This document shows positions 13,401-25,438 of a DNA stretch of 64,000 bases, one piece after another. Within the stretch, counting starts at the first letter, position 1; each line of letters starts with the position of its first letter. The DNA comes from Meandrina meandrites. Lineage: Eukaryota; Cnidaria; Anthozoa; Scleractinia; Meandrinidae. The translations under genes and the position numbers were made by a program. The stretch spans positions 46,189,395-46,253,394 of the forward strand of contig OY855905.1 in NCBI GenBank assembly GCA_963693305.1. The letters run 5' to 3'. The notes under the pieces are model-generated. The model saw nothing but the letters and a program-made list of their open reading frames with translations, searched no databases and was not told the DNA's origin.

Positions 13401-16400
13401 CTTTCTCCTTATCAACATCCTATATCGTGAAAGAAGGTAGTTATGCACCAGACCGTTAGTTATGATTTTAAGTACAGATTAAAATAAGGAGAGAAATTGC
13501 GCGCCCTAACTACAGAGTAGTTAGCGAGTGACTACTGATACTAAGTTAATAAAGAAGTCATTTAAACTAGCAATATTAAAACTAAAGTTGTCCGACGTTT
13601 TGATGTAGCTAACATCATTATCAAGGTAAAGTGTTCTAACGTGGTGTGAATATAAATTAGTTTGTGGAAAATAATAACACTGTTAATCATAACCACATAA
13701 TCACATAATCCCGCAGCAAATGTCTGTTAAACTGTTTTTCACGAACTAATTTATATTCACACCACGATACAACACTTTACCTTGATAATGATGTTAGCTG
13801 CATCGAAACGTCAGACAACTTTAGTTTTAATATTTCTATTGAAGTTTTTTAGTAAACCGTTGATTTAAACTTGCTAGCAGGAAATAAATAATAATTATAA
13901 ACCCAGTCGTTCACATTGATAAAAATTAATATCAGTTACATTCCTCCTTTGTATCTGGATGGAGGTTGTATTTAAGTCCAATTGTTTAATAACATCGTCT
14001 ATTCTTACTTTGGCAAAAACATTGCCTAAAGTTTGTTACGAGATATCTTAGTTTTTCACTGTCTTTCGAATCAGTTTTTTTCCTCTTCCTTTCGCATCAT
14101 AAATAACGTATTTGACTGGACGCACTGACAAATCACAAAATATCCAGTTTTGTTCCTTCTAGCCCATGCCCAATGATTCCGGCTTATCTTGAAGATACAC
14201 TTTAACTGGGAGTGTTTCTACATCGCAAAACTAACGTTATATTTGTTTTATTTCTACAGAATAATTAAGATGTCTAGTCCTCGTCTGAACAACGTGATAG
14301 TGGTGGGCTGCATGATGACTTATTTCTCGGTTATTTTATTTGGATTAGATGGCGACCTGGTATCTGCTGAACAATACGGCAAAGTGTGCATCGTACGCAA
14401 CTTCATATGTACATATGTTAACCGTATTTTTTTTTACCTATTTTCTTTATAAGACTATCCACCACGGCGCGTTTTTTTTTTCAAATCCGGTAAAGGCTAA
14501 TTCAGGATTAAAAGAAGACCGAAGTTTTATTTTATCTTGCATCATAAATGTCTTTTACAGCTGATGCTTTGTAGAGCCTTTGTTTGACACTTAGTTTTGG
14601 TAAACTGAGGGACAGACACTGGAAACAAAAAACTCAAAATGAAAAATGAAATTAACTCATGGTTTATCTTGGTTTATCTTAACCCTGTTTCGAACAACCG
14701 GGCTGCAGAAGTTTATCATTGTTGGTAAAGAATGACCACATGTAATAATTATTTTCTCTCGGTTCAAATTAACAGAATCCTCTTTATTTCCACTTTTTCC
14801 CTTTTGGGAAATCTACTGTCAGTAGAGAAAAAACCTTCGGAGGAATCAAGGCAACGAAAATTTGACGTTTCGTACTCATTTAGAAAGCAACACAAGCAAC
14901 CGCACCAATATCTGATTGTTATCTTTGCTTCCGTTCCTTGTAAGGGTCGTGCCTGGATCATGTCTATTGGTTTTACTCTGGCGTTTGGCGCAATGTTCGC
15001 TAAGACGTGGCGAGTGCACGCAATCTTTAAAAGCATAACGCCCAAAAAGAAGGTGAGTCTTTACCTTAAAAGTAAGAAATATCAAAAGCATATGTCAAAA
15101 CCCGTACCACTGCCACCTAGATCTATCGTTTTCTTTACCCACTGTATAAAAAGGTTTTGGCTAATTGCCGTACCTAGTCTGAACAACGGAGGTTAAACCC
15201 ATGTGGGGAAAGGGAAGGCAATCCTTATCTTCCGTTACACGAACCTCAAAGGAAAACACCGGTTTGATGAGCCGTTAGCTCGTGGGATCCAAGAGAACCT
15301 GACAAGAGCTACATAACCTACAGAACTATTTTGTGCACTGATTCTGCTTCAAACCATTCTGAAGCTATTTTTCTCTCTTTAGGTCATCCGTGATGAGCAT
15401 TTGTTCCTGATAGTCGGTGCCTTTGTGTTGCTGGACATTCTTCTCCTTTCCTTATGGACTGGGATCGAGCCAATGCGTACTGGTTATGAACAGTTTGACG
15501 AGGAGGCACGTGATCAGCTACTTTGCTATCGTCAAAATGACAGTTTGATCGTGAAGTGAACGCAATCGAGTGGAAACGTATAATAGACATTTCATTTTAA
15601 TGGTCATGTAAATATTTTTGCGCGAACGAAATCACACAAGAAAGATGCCTATTATTCGTTTCCGCTTATTCCATACATTTACTTTCACGTGGCGATGCAT
15701 ATGAAACTATCATTTATCCTTTGATAATGATGTAGCAACATCGAGACGTCGAAGAATATTAACGTTACAAATTATGATTATATGATGGTAAATGTTCTGC
15801 TACCTGTTCGCCTAAAACTTAAGAGCCATGAACAATTTGGGAGCTCTCTCTGTTAATATTCTAGAATCAGATCAGTCAGTGTTGGGTTATGTAATAATGT
15901 AATAGTAGCCCTGTTTTTAGAGTTGAAATGATCGGAGAGAAGCTTCCCTCTCCGTTTGGCAAAATAGCCCGTCTCATGCAAAGCATACATGAGACCGCAA
16001 TGCATCCATTTTTTCCTCCAAGACTAGAAAGTAAAATTTTGAATCACACATTGAAAATTCTCACGAGAATAATTGTAATAGGCAATTTCTGTAAACGTTT
16101 TAGATGCGCTTAGAAGATGACAAAGAAATCATACCGATGTTGGAACACTGTGAGTCTGATAACCTGTCTTATTGGCTGGGAGCTGTGTACGCATTTAAAG
16201 GTCTTCTACTGGTGTTTGGTGTGTTCCTTGCGTGGGAAACACGCGCAGTTACAATACCAGCGCTTAATGACTCGCGGTATATAGGTCAGTATGTTTATTT
16301 TGCTATTTTGAGCATCTTCTAGAGTGTTACGTTTATTGTGTTGCTTTTAGTAAACTTGAAGCTTATTTTGAAATGGTCTATAAAATTCTGATAGAGTATA

Positions 16401-18516
16401 AACTCGTTTCCTTTAGTTTTAGATTAAAATAGCACGGTGAAAATCATATGAAACGAGTGCAAAGTATATTGTTCTGTTGTCTGAAATTTCAAAGCACACG
16501 ATCTGCAAACGTTGCGTGAATAACTGACGTAGTTATAATTTGGATATAATTTCAAATAATGGTGTTTCCTTTGTTTGTTTTTTCATTTTTTTTCGGTTTT
16601 AGGCATGTCTGTCTATAATGTTGTGATACTCTCCATTCTTGGTGTTGCTATCACCTCCGTTATTCGAAGTCATCAAGATGCAACATTCGCCATAACTGCT
16701 GTGTTTATAATCTTCTGCACCACGTTTACCCTATGCTTTGTATTTGTGCCAAAGGTTTGTTAACGTTGCACACTTTTTTTGTCATAAAATAAGCTAAATA
16801 ACGGTTCCCACATGAAATCGTTCATTTTTAGAACATGATGTTTGACTTCTACATTTATTAAATCTTGTAAGACATCACATCAACTATAAATAAAAGCCAA
16901 AATAAATACAAAATAGTACATATGCATAAACTCGTTTCCTTCTGAAGAAAATGACAGAATTTTATATTCCGCCGAACATTAGCTTATTGTTCGGTTTTTG
17001 CATGGGCTGCCTCTTCAAAGACAGTAATACCAGAGTTTGTTCTTTTGGAAAATGTTCAAATCGGTGTTGAATGTTGCTCCATGACCTGTACATGTATGCG
17101 GCTTACAGCTTTTCTCGGAATAATCTACACATGTAATATAATAACCAGTTAAACGTTACTCTTAAGGTGACAAAACTGTGGTCTCCGGACGGTGGAAACG
17201 AGGCCAGCACAACACGCCGAAGCACTGCCAATAGTCCCGAGTCCTTGTCAAGCATGGATAAAAATGCCGTCAGTATGACAATGGAAAACTCACAGCTAAA
17301 GAAACTATTAGCTGAGGTAACTTTTGCCATAGCTTCAACTATTCAAGCATTATGTTCAGTCGGTGGTGGGGCAAAAATGAATACTTGCATTATAAAAAAA
17401 CTAGACAATGAAAATTGTACTATTTTCGTTGAATCACTAAAACCCAACCAGTTTAAATCATTGTTCCCTCGCTTCCTACCAGTTATATTCATCGTTGCTT
17501 TAAGTTCGGATTGGTTATTATACTTCCAGTTTAGTTTCCCAACAGTCAACAAAATCGTTCAATTCTATAAGGCTGGCTTGCGCTAGCGGTCGACGGAGAA
17601 CGATCAAGTCGTAATCAAACTCGTAAGAGCGTTTACGTCCTAGTATAAATATATAGTCATATAATATATAATATATAGTCATTATAAGTTCGACGGAATC
17701 GAAGTCGGAAGAATCAGAACGCTTCCATTTTCTTTCGATTCCGCTTATGACTCCGTTTCCAGCGTTTCTTACGATACAGTGAAAAACAAGATTGTCGGAG
17801 TCGCAAGCAGAAGCAGATGAATGGAATCACAATGCCAGTTTTCAGGCCCTCCGAAGAGTTCCATTCTGCTTGCGATTCCTTCAGTTTGATTTTTACTAGA
17901 TTGCAGCACTCTGCACTTCTGACTACGATACCGTCTCCGACTCCACCGCTCATAAGAATCAGCACTTTAGGATAGTGTGCTGGACAATGGATCGAGCATT
18001 CATTGTGTTCAAATTATTTGGCAAGACACTTTACCTTATTACGTTTCATTCCAAAAAGGATAATAAATGAGCACCGTATTATTAGTAGTACAGTCTGATA
18101 ATAAAGCTGTAAAAATTGCGAGGAAAAGTTCTTTAAACAACACTATTTTTCCGTGTTTAGATTAGTATGTCGTTGAAGATGAATGGATCCTGGATCCTCT
18201 CAAATACACCCAAATTAGCAGGGCGTTTTAGCCAAACCAAATGTCTTTCTGTTTTCTGTTGCTTATTTTGTAGCGGGAACAACACTTAATGGAACTTAAA
18301 CGACTATTGGAGACATTACCACCTGATCTAAGCGAGGATGCAACCTCTGCAGATAGCCGCAACAAGAAGTTCAAGAAACGACAGTCGTTGGTGAAATTCA
18401 GACAAGCTGAGCCGTCGTATACGAATGAAAATTTTGAGCCAGACGAGGAAAATGCCAGCAACAAAGACCTTGGGAAAGAAACGGCAAGTTCTTCTGATCG
18501 TGCTGAAAGAACTTAA
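4463..18516 (+). CDS. GABA-B receptor subunit 2-like class C GPCR, complete 19-exon model
   Basis: Exons: 4463-4532, 5290-5465, 5986-6123, 6735-6911, 7324-7425, 7521-7586, 7753-7962, 8339-8471, 9002-9099, 9557-9620, 13088-13171, 13286-13436, 14260-14392, 14945-15052, 15383-15550, 16104-16284, 16603-16754, 17167-17316, 18274-18516. All junctions are GT-AG and phases agree, giving 2604 nt and 867 aa. Residues 1-23 form a hydrophobic signal peptide. About 25-445 form a Venus-flytrap ligand-binding domain ([25 protein letters not shown]). About 455-737 form seven membrane segments with family motifs [33 protein letters not shown] and FVFVPK. IKMSSP, LFGLDG and [11 protein letters not shown] are closest to GABBR2 from memory. 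The tail (738-867) has a short leucine-rich coiled-coil segment (about 776-800), as in GABA-B heterodimers. Expected role: plasma-membrane metabotropic receptor coupled to Gi/o. Whether it binds GABA itself or serves as the G-protein-coupling partner is not decided by this sequence. Confidence 0.93.
5541..5645. repeat. Small hairpin repeat in GABA-B-like intron 2
   Basis: A left arm around CGCGTTATTAGAAAAGAGAA...GGCGAGTCTC pairs with GAGACTCGCC...TTTTCTAAATAAGCGC on the right. The two are about 40-bp imperfect arms with a roughly 25-bp loop. Confidence 0.55.
8534..8832. repeat. Two short hairpins in GABA-B-like intron 8
   Basis: Hairpin one, about 8534-8569, pairs GGGCTTTTCCC with GGGAAAAGCCC. 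Hairpin two, 8809-8832, is a perfect ACGAGCGTCC / GGACGCTCGT stem with an AAAA loop. They are separate structures and may be remnants of one fold-back element. Confidence 0.5.
10076..10494. mobile_element. MITE with about 38-bp terminal inverted repeats (GTTCAGAC..GCACGGCAG family)
   Basis: The left terminus reads CAGTTCAGACGTCGTGCTTC then TGCCGTGCCGAAC. The right terminus is its near reverse complement (GTTCGGCACGGCAG...GATGTCTGAACCGGG). The interior repeats TCTGGCACG and GCCGTGC motifs in both orientations, so sub-terminal repetition is also present. There is no coding capacity. It is inserted in GABA-B-like intron 10. Confidence 0.75.
10765..12895. mobile_element. 2.1-kb fold-back element in GABA-B-like intron 10
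   Basis: The two halves are imperfect reverse complements over about 1 kb each. Matching pairs are 10767-10880 with 12780-12893 (GGGAGGAGACCGTAAGCGCG), 11590-11680 with 12150-12235 (GAAAGATCGGAAAC, AGCAAAAGTTGTAAA), and 11765-11820 with 11900-11965 (CATTCTCAAGATTATTTAGC). The hinge is near 11860-11890. This is one large, partly decayed inverted structure, not several small repeats. It makes intron 10 the largest of the gene. Confidence 0.7.
12299..12728 (-). pseudogene. Frameshifted transposon-type coding relic inside the fold-back element
   Basis: On the minus strand an open frame starts [16 protein letters not shown] and runs to an acidic [12 protein letters not shown] segment. There the readable protein continues in another frame ([34 protein letters not shown]). 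The two frames join into one plausible acidic N-terminal protein segment of about 140 residues, so a frameshift is likely. It sits wholly within the fold-back element and probably derives from its autonomous parent. I do not recognise the transposase family. Confidence 0.4.
13571..13837. mobile_element. 267-bp hairpin MITE in GABA-B-like intron 12
   Basis: The arms of about 95 bp begin AATATTAAAACTAAAGTTGTC and carry GCTAACATCATTATCAAGG and GGTGTGAATATAAATTAG. The right arm is the reverse complement with a few substitutions. A decayed fragment of the same family (TTTGATAATGATGTAGCAAC) recurs near 15718-15760 in intron 15. Confidence 0.75.
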
Positions 18517-18879
18517 ATGGTCTCGAACTGCTAAAGTGCATAAGTAGACACTTCGATGTCAAAACTGTATAATATGTATAATAATTGTGTTATACAATCG
18601 TAAATTGCAGTCTTTTGTAAAACCTGTAACTCGACTACGGTAGTTCGACTTGTAAATTTTAGCAAGTTTTTTTAGTCTTTATAGCCTACCATTGAATTTT
18701 TTTTATTTTAAGTGACCTCAAATAGTTAAAAAAAAAAAAAAAAAAAAGCTTAACACCATGAATCTTTAAAACAAGTTTATTTTATAATAACGTTTATTAA
18801 ATTCTCAACCTCGGAAATTGCATTTCTAGCTTTGTGATTGGTTTACTGAATCCCGCCATATCAGCCATTATTAAAAACT
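18517..18879. other. 3' flank of the GABA-B-like gene
   Basis: AT-rich sequence follows the stop codon, with an A-tract at 18729-18746. No clear AATAAA was found close to the stop, so the polyadenylation site is not assigned. Confidence 0.5.
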
Positions 18880-19080
18880 AGCAATGGTATATTGCAATTC
18901 CTGAGTTTTGATTGGTTAACAGGCAATGGTATATGAGCTCATATATATAATATAATATAATATAAATATAAATGCTGTTTATAGTGGTCATGCACTTAGC
19001 TTCGAGATAGCTAATTTGCAGGCATGCCACTGAAACATAGAAAACAAATAATATTAAATGAACATAACATGATTAAAAAT

Positions 19081-19215
19081 CCCAACTGGCACGAGGCAGA
19101 CCAGTTGGCTATATACAAAGCGTGACCGAGGATTTGAACTTGGGACGACCATGAAACAAATTCAGCTAGTGGTAGGGTGGAGGCCTTGAACCCAGGACCC
19201 CCGGATTACAAATAT
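19081..19215 (-). repeat. Possible tRNA-like SINE fragment
   Basis: On the minus strand the sequence reads TCCTGGGTTCAAGGCC and, further on, CAAGTTCAAATCCTCGG, which resemble RNA polymerase III B-box sequences (GGTTCRANNCC). A clear A box was not confirmed. The CCAGTTGGCTATATACAA end looks like a repeated module. It interrupts blocks A and B of the surrounding composite repeat. Confidence 0.4.
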
Positions 19216-19327
19216 CGTGGCCGATGCACGTCAACAAAGACAGCTGGGGAGCTCAAATATTGCAATTATATTGGGCGTTTTTAATAAAACAATTATTCCA
19301 CTCGCACTTGTTGGATATGAGATCGTT

Positions 19328-19360
<33 letters not shown>

Positions 19361-19377
19361 ATCTACCATCTCATATC

Positions 19378-19535
19378 TAGCCTGCGTAGCTGGCGGGATT
19401 AGCGGGCACGAGTGAATTTTTCTCGCGCGGGCGAAGCCCGCGTCAGCGAGCGGCGGAGCCGCGAGTAGCATGCGGCCGCTAAAAAACCCGGGTAAAAAGC
19501 ACTCGTTCGCGAAATCCCGCCAGCTACGCAGGCTA
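19378..19535. mobile_element. GC-rich 158-bp hairpin element nested in another hairpin
   Basis: The terminal inverted repeats are TAGCCTGCGTAGCTGGCGGG and CCCGCCAGCTACGCAGGCTA. The interior contains further small palindromes (GGGCGAAGCCC, GCGGAGCCGC). It lies within the loop of the larger hairpin 19288-19570. Base composition is far more GC-rich than the surroundings. Confidence 0.75.
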
Positions 19536-19572
19536 TCCCATATCCAACGATCGCTCGTGGAATAGTTGTTAA

Positions 19573-22500
19573 ATATACCTGTGTTTGACTTTATATGGGA
19601 AACGAGTGCGGCAAGTGGCGCTCAGCTTAAAATTTTCCTGCGGAAAGCGAAGGTTCCATCAGAAAAATGGCAAATTTGGCGAGCTTTATACCCTTATACA
19701 AGAAATAATCGACAGTGCGTTCCCTAAAACCACACAAATACCACAAAAATTCCATAGTTGACTCAACTACGTAAAAATGAAAGGATTGATGCGAAATGTT
19801 TAATTAAAAATACTTGTTAATGTACAACAAGAGCGAGTGAACGAAGAAGAAAAGCAGCAAATAATTTACGGGAAGACCAGAAAAGAGACACATTTTCATT
19901 CAGTGATCGACGTAAAATTAGGCTCAGCACTTCAGTAAAGTTTGTTACCTTTCAATCATGATCTTGTCCTTTTATACTTCAATAAACTTCATCGACTCTG
20001 AGTGAAATTTCGTTTCAGCATAATGTAGTAGTCTTGATGACAGCCGTGGAGCCGTAAACAAGTACAATATGTAAACACTTGCTTCGCTCGTCTTGCACAA
20101 GGTGTATAATTTCCAGAAAAGCTATTGCTTCTGATCTTCCCGTAAAACTTAATGTTCACAATTTTCCAGGATGAAAAGACGATTTTCGAAGAGATTGTCC
20201 GAGGAAAATCTTCAGAAGAAAACTCTCTCGCTCGCTTTCCTCGCGTGTTTCATTCAACTCAAGAAGTGAACTTAATTTGCGCCACAAATTTCTCGCCTCA
20301 TCATGCTATCACTTCGTTTATATCAAAATGAAATTATTTTTAAGTACGTCTGAGCAAACATATATTTCTACGTTATAAGCCAACTATTAAAACACGTCAA
20401 ATGATATATGCCAAACCATTTACGTTAAAAGCAAAATACATTTTGTATTTTTTTTTATTCCACGGATTGGGAAACAACATTTTTTTTTCCTTTGGCAGTC
20501 TACTGATCAGTATTCGCCTAAGTAGAATATACTTAAACTGTTTAATACCATTTGCAAAACTGTCTTTCCGCTGTAAACTCTTATCAATTATCGATCATAC
20601 TCGAAATCAGTATGTATAGGGAAACAGTCTCTACCTTTCCCTACTTTCGGTGGAAGTGCAACCTAAATTATCAAAATTGTTTTGTCGTTTTAGTGCAGCA
20701 ATTATTGCAGGTGAGAAACGATCTTCGCAGTGAATTCAAAACATTCAGGCTTCAGTGGGATTTTTTCCTGGATGATTTTTTCAGACTTCTTTAATTTCCA
20801 ATTACTTTACTTGGAAACTTCACTGCAAACGGATCATTTCTCACTTGCACCTACAGTATATACGAAGTTCACAAATGAATCACATTTCATATACTTCACA
20901 TCACAGCAATTATTGGTTTAGAAAGTCTAGTACGCTCTGCACTTGTCAAACAGCAATACTTGTATGTTGCCTCTTTTGAGCTTGATTTTGATGGAAAGTT
21001 ATGACATGTCTTGGTCAAGCTAGAGTTCATAGAGGGAAATGGTTATAAAGCCCGGCTGGCAAACATAAAAGCAACAAACAAAGAGGCCACTGATTTATGT
21101 TGGAAGGTCCACGACCCTGCACATCTTTTGTTCTGCGCGCATACACCACGCATGAATTACGTAATCGCAATGTTTCTATTGTATTTTGTCAGGTTTTTTG
21201 CAGGGTCAACCCCAAAATAGCGAAAAACATACAGCAAACACATACAGCAAAGAACTTTGCCGCGCTTCATAACCACTTTCCTCTATTAACTATGGTCAAG
21301 CCAAGTCTTTTCTACACTGAGGCACAAGAAATAAGAATGTACAAAAGTCTATGAGTACAAGCACCGAGGCACATTGATTGAAGTGTTTTCATCAAACTGT
21401 GTGCCCGCATGTGCGGTTACTCACTGCTTGTGCATAGCAGAGCTGGCTACCCCTGAGCAGCTCAAGACATCCCGTTTGGCCCTACACAAGTCAGCTTGCC
21501 GTTACAGTTTTTTGTTATTAGTATTCCTTAGTAGGGAGTAATAAGTCAGAGTCAAAAATTGTATCGTGAAAAAAAAAATTGAAGCCAAAGCAAAATTCTG
21601 TAAAAAAAAAAACGGGTTCGTAAGGCATAATGGGTGTTTCAGTATTTCCAGTATGAAACTTGCTATCGCGGGTGCTCTTATAACAAAAGAGGTACAGAGT
21701 CCATTTATTAGGCTGTATCCTAATATTATGTATTAGTCAAAACTTGTCTTTAATTACGGCAAGAGTTTAACTTTTACATAGAAGGAAGTAGTCCTAAAAC
21801 TTCGATTTCTAAGCAGTAGCATTAAATACTAAATGCAACTAAATTTTAAACATTAACTCATTAACTCAATTGACTCAATTTTGTGGTCTCGTGGTTTACT
21901 AAGAATTAAACATGGCCGTCTTTGGTGTCCTATCGCAGCTATACCAATAACGTGTATTAAAATATTTTTTACAAACTTGTACAAATTTTATCGATGAAAA
22001 AATTGAGATCATTGTGACGTAAAAATTCATTGCAATGCCAACGTCATATAAGGACAAAGATACCAGATCTTGGACCTTTTAAGGCTAATAACTCAAAAAC
22101 CACTCTGTAAATTTTTTTTTTATATATCTTAAGCTGACCGACAAAAACCGGTCAAAAAAGGAATTTTCTTGACCATTTTTGTCGTTACCATGGCAACGAA
22201 TTTGAAGTCACAGTGTCTCCAATTTGTTTATTGGTAATAGGTTTACAAATTTGAACTAAAAGAATTGGTGTAGCTGCAATAGAATGCAAAAACGGGAAAT
22301 TCTAAGCGATAACGATCACCTAAATATCTTGAGAAATAATTAGGATCTCGACTTGACGATCCCACCGCTCGCTGGCTTTACAGTGCGGCAACTCGAACCA
22401 GGTCACTTGGAAGAAAATCGACCATCAAAATCAACGTTAAATCAAGCATGAGATGACTATCTTTTTCGTAAACAGACTAGTGAAGTTAAAGCATCTAGAC

Positions 22501-23387
22501 GACAGCTCTTCTTCCTTCCTCGTAAAAACAAAAAGCTATTTTGTCTGACTTTGGATTCCTCTTTACTGTATACACTCTGCAGATCCCATTCTTATCGGTC
22601 AGCTATCAATGTTACTAAAAAAAAATTGGCTTGGAAAACTCGTTTTGTGACTGCCGAACCGAAACCGCTTTAAATTGTAGTAGTTTCGTTTTAAATTTAG
22701 TATCGAAGCTAGCCAATCACAGAAATACAAACTTTCCCGAGAGGTCCGCACTTTTCGCAACTTTGCTTGGTTTTCAAATTTTGTTTCAGAACTATTGTTT
22801 GTGTTCTTCAACATTGGTTCGTTAACGAAAGCAGTCGCCATTCTGTATGCTCAACTAACGATTTGATTGGCGTATTTTGGTCAAAGTGGCCCGGTTCAAG
22901 GAGTTGCACCATAGTACTATAATAGACAGTTGTTGCCCTCTCTATAAATATAAATAACTTCAAGTACATTTTTTTCACTCTCATCTTGGTGCAAAACTAC
23001 TGAAAAAAATTTCTATTCTACATCAACAAGACGTCTGCCTTCTCTAACGCGCACACAAACAAGCAGAAACAAGCAGAAACAAGCTCTTATAATTAAAACA
23101 AGAATAAACTTAAAAGAATAAAAGTCGGTTAAATTAATTCTATTAAAATTGTAAGAACGTCAAGGAAAATAACTCATTTACAGTTCTGTGCTTAGTGATC
23201 AGGCCTTTGTGCAAAAGCGAGGCCAGAGGGGACTTTGTTGTAATACAAACATTGCTTGCTAACTAGTTGGAAGTGTCTATCAGCACAACGTAAACCCAAA
23301 ACCTCGCTTTCATACGGAGACTCGGTTGCATTTCACAGAACTGTAAAATGCTATTGCGTTGTTTGCTGTACCGCAAGTAATATAATT
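19573..23387. other. Intergenic, no gene supported
   Basis: Open frames here are short and lack family motifs, matching splice sites or coherent codon use. Small local structures exist (for example an ACCGGTCAAAA / TTTTGACCGGT-like pair near 22135-22185), but nothing was recognised with confidence. Confidence 0.55.
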
Positions 23388-23665
23388 AACAATTATTTCA
23401 CGAGTACGCGTTGGATATGAGATGGTGGATAGCCAACGAGACGAGACGTGTAGCGCCCAGTTGGCTATAACTACCTTCTATCCAACAATCACGAGTGCAA
23501 TAATTGTTTTGTTAAAAACAACCAAAGAATTGCAATATTTGAGCTCCCCGGCTGTTTTCGCTAACGCGTACACCTTTCATATTTATGGTCCATGACATAT
23601 CAGCTCATACACCATGGGCTGCAAACCAATCAAAACTCGGGAACTGCAAAATACCATGGCTAGTT
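23388..23665. repeat. Composite hairpin repeat, copy 2 (inverted relative to 18880-19572)
   Basis: It carries block C (AACAATTATTTCACGAG to AATAATTGTTTT, 23388-23509), then B (AATTGCAATATTTGAGCTCC, 23527-23546), then A (CCAATCAAAACTC, about 23626-23638), that is, the reverse order and orientation of copy 1. This copy lacks the GC-rich nested element and the SINE-like insertion. Confidence 0.65.
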
Positions 23666-24152
23666 GCTAAAAATTCTGTATTATACAATAATGGTGCTAT
23701 CTCAATTCTTATTGGGTTAAACCACGCTGCTAATGCCATAAACCTTGATAATTTTCACTATCACACAGAAACCAGAGCCAATAATTTTTAGTATACATAG
23801 TCGATGACGTAGTCTATTTACATACATCCCCACGGGGATCTCTCTCTACTAAACGGAGAAGAATGCCAAATGTGTCTTCAAGATGTTAATAATTGTGTTT
23901 TGGTACCGCTTAACGTCTTCTATTTCATTATATTTTGGAACTTCTTAGGATATGTTGCCTCTAAGCCACAGGAACTAATTGTAGACAAATGAAGTTCACA
24001 TTAATATTCTCTTTTGCCTGACGGAACTTGACAATCAGAAATTGTGGTGTCTCTCGAAGTTTCCGAACAGCATACCTGTAACGTTTATATTGGGAGTCAC
24101 AATCAAGCCAAGTGTTCCTTGATCTTTGCTGTTTAAATTTTCCTTGCTTGTT

Positions 24153-25376
24153 TTAATCGAAGACAGGTGCTCTGTAGAATATCAAAAACGTAGAAAGCAG
24201 GGAAATGAATAAAAACAACCAGAAAAACATCCGGTCCATTATAAGGGCGGCAATACGCCACTCTTCTCTTTGCCTGTCGTCTTCCTGTCGGTTACGAACG
24301 TCCTCAGCCAGAGTATTAATGTCCTCGAGTAGCTTCTCAGCGAACGAGTTGTGACCCCCTATGACGCTCATACTGCGAACGCTTCGCCTGCTCGGAGTAC
24401 TTCGCCCGCTCTGAGAAATAATCGACATGTCGTCGCGAAACTTTCGTGGGCTCTCCAGATCCGGTAACGTCATGTAAGTGTCATCATCGAACACAACGTC
24501 GCCGTTCAAGTCGAACTCAATTTTCCTTCGTTTGGCTTTAGGTGTCATTTTCACTTCCTCTTCCGTTTCACTCCCGAAGCAGAACACTTTTGCCATGTAC
24601 CCTAGGATGATGACACGGACCCAGTGTGGCATTGGCGAAGTCGACGGACTTCGGTGAAAAAAGTTCAAAATGGTGCAGGTACCGACAAGTGACATTGCAG
24701 TGACAAACATGGTTGCGATGAAATACTGGCCCAACAATGGTACATCGTCGGAAGTCGCTGGGAGTGTTTCGGCAACGAGTAACAAAAACACAGTCATTGC
24801 CAGCAGGACAGTGATGCCCAGACCAACTTTTTCTCCAGATTCCGGTGGTAGGAAAAACTTAATCAGTGTCAGTGTGGAAATCAGGGCACAGGGCAAGATT
24901 AAATTGAATACATAATACAAAGGCTTTCTTTTGATGATTAAGTTCAAAGTAACATCGTAATAAGGATAGGGGCAGCAGTTATAATACACTTTGTTTAACT
25001 TTGCCGGCATTTCTATAAGATTCCATTCACCATTTTGCATGTACAGGTTGAGATCAGCTGATGGCTCTGCCGATTTCATTGTTAAACGGTCTCCCTGAAA
25101 AGTCCACGAGCCAAATTTCAAGGAACAATTTTGTTTGTCGAATGGAAAATTTGCCACGTTGATTTTGCAGGTGCTCGTAAAAGACGCTGGGGCATTCCAT
25201 TCGTTGGCGCCATCAGCATGCAGAATGACAGAGGTTTTGTATTTCTCTAACCCACCACCATTGCTGTCATCCGCACTGGAGATAACAACAACATATGCCA
25301 TGTTAATGTCTTTATCACATCCTGTCATTACGAACAAACACTTGAATAAAATATTATTATTATTAGTAGTAGTAGT

Positions 25377-25438
<62 letters not shown>

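Larger units (their letters stand above)
18880..19572. repeat. Composite hairpin repeat, copy 1, with nested insertions
   Basis: Three blocks occur in order: A (18883-18945, GAGTTTTGATTGG), B (19237-19262, GGAGCTCAAATATTGCAATT) and C (19288-19570, a hairpin whose ends are AACAATTATTCCACTCG and CGCTCGTGGAATAGTTGTT). The same blocks occur in inverted order at 23388-23665. Copy 1 has extra sequence between A and B (19081-19215) and inside C (19378-19535), so later insertions split it. Confidence 0.65.

Noticed and set aside
14732..15196. 154-residue plus-strand frame as a separate gene
   Set aside because: Only 14945-15052 is coding, as exon 14 of the GABA-B-like receptor; the rest is intron read-through.
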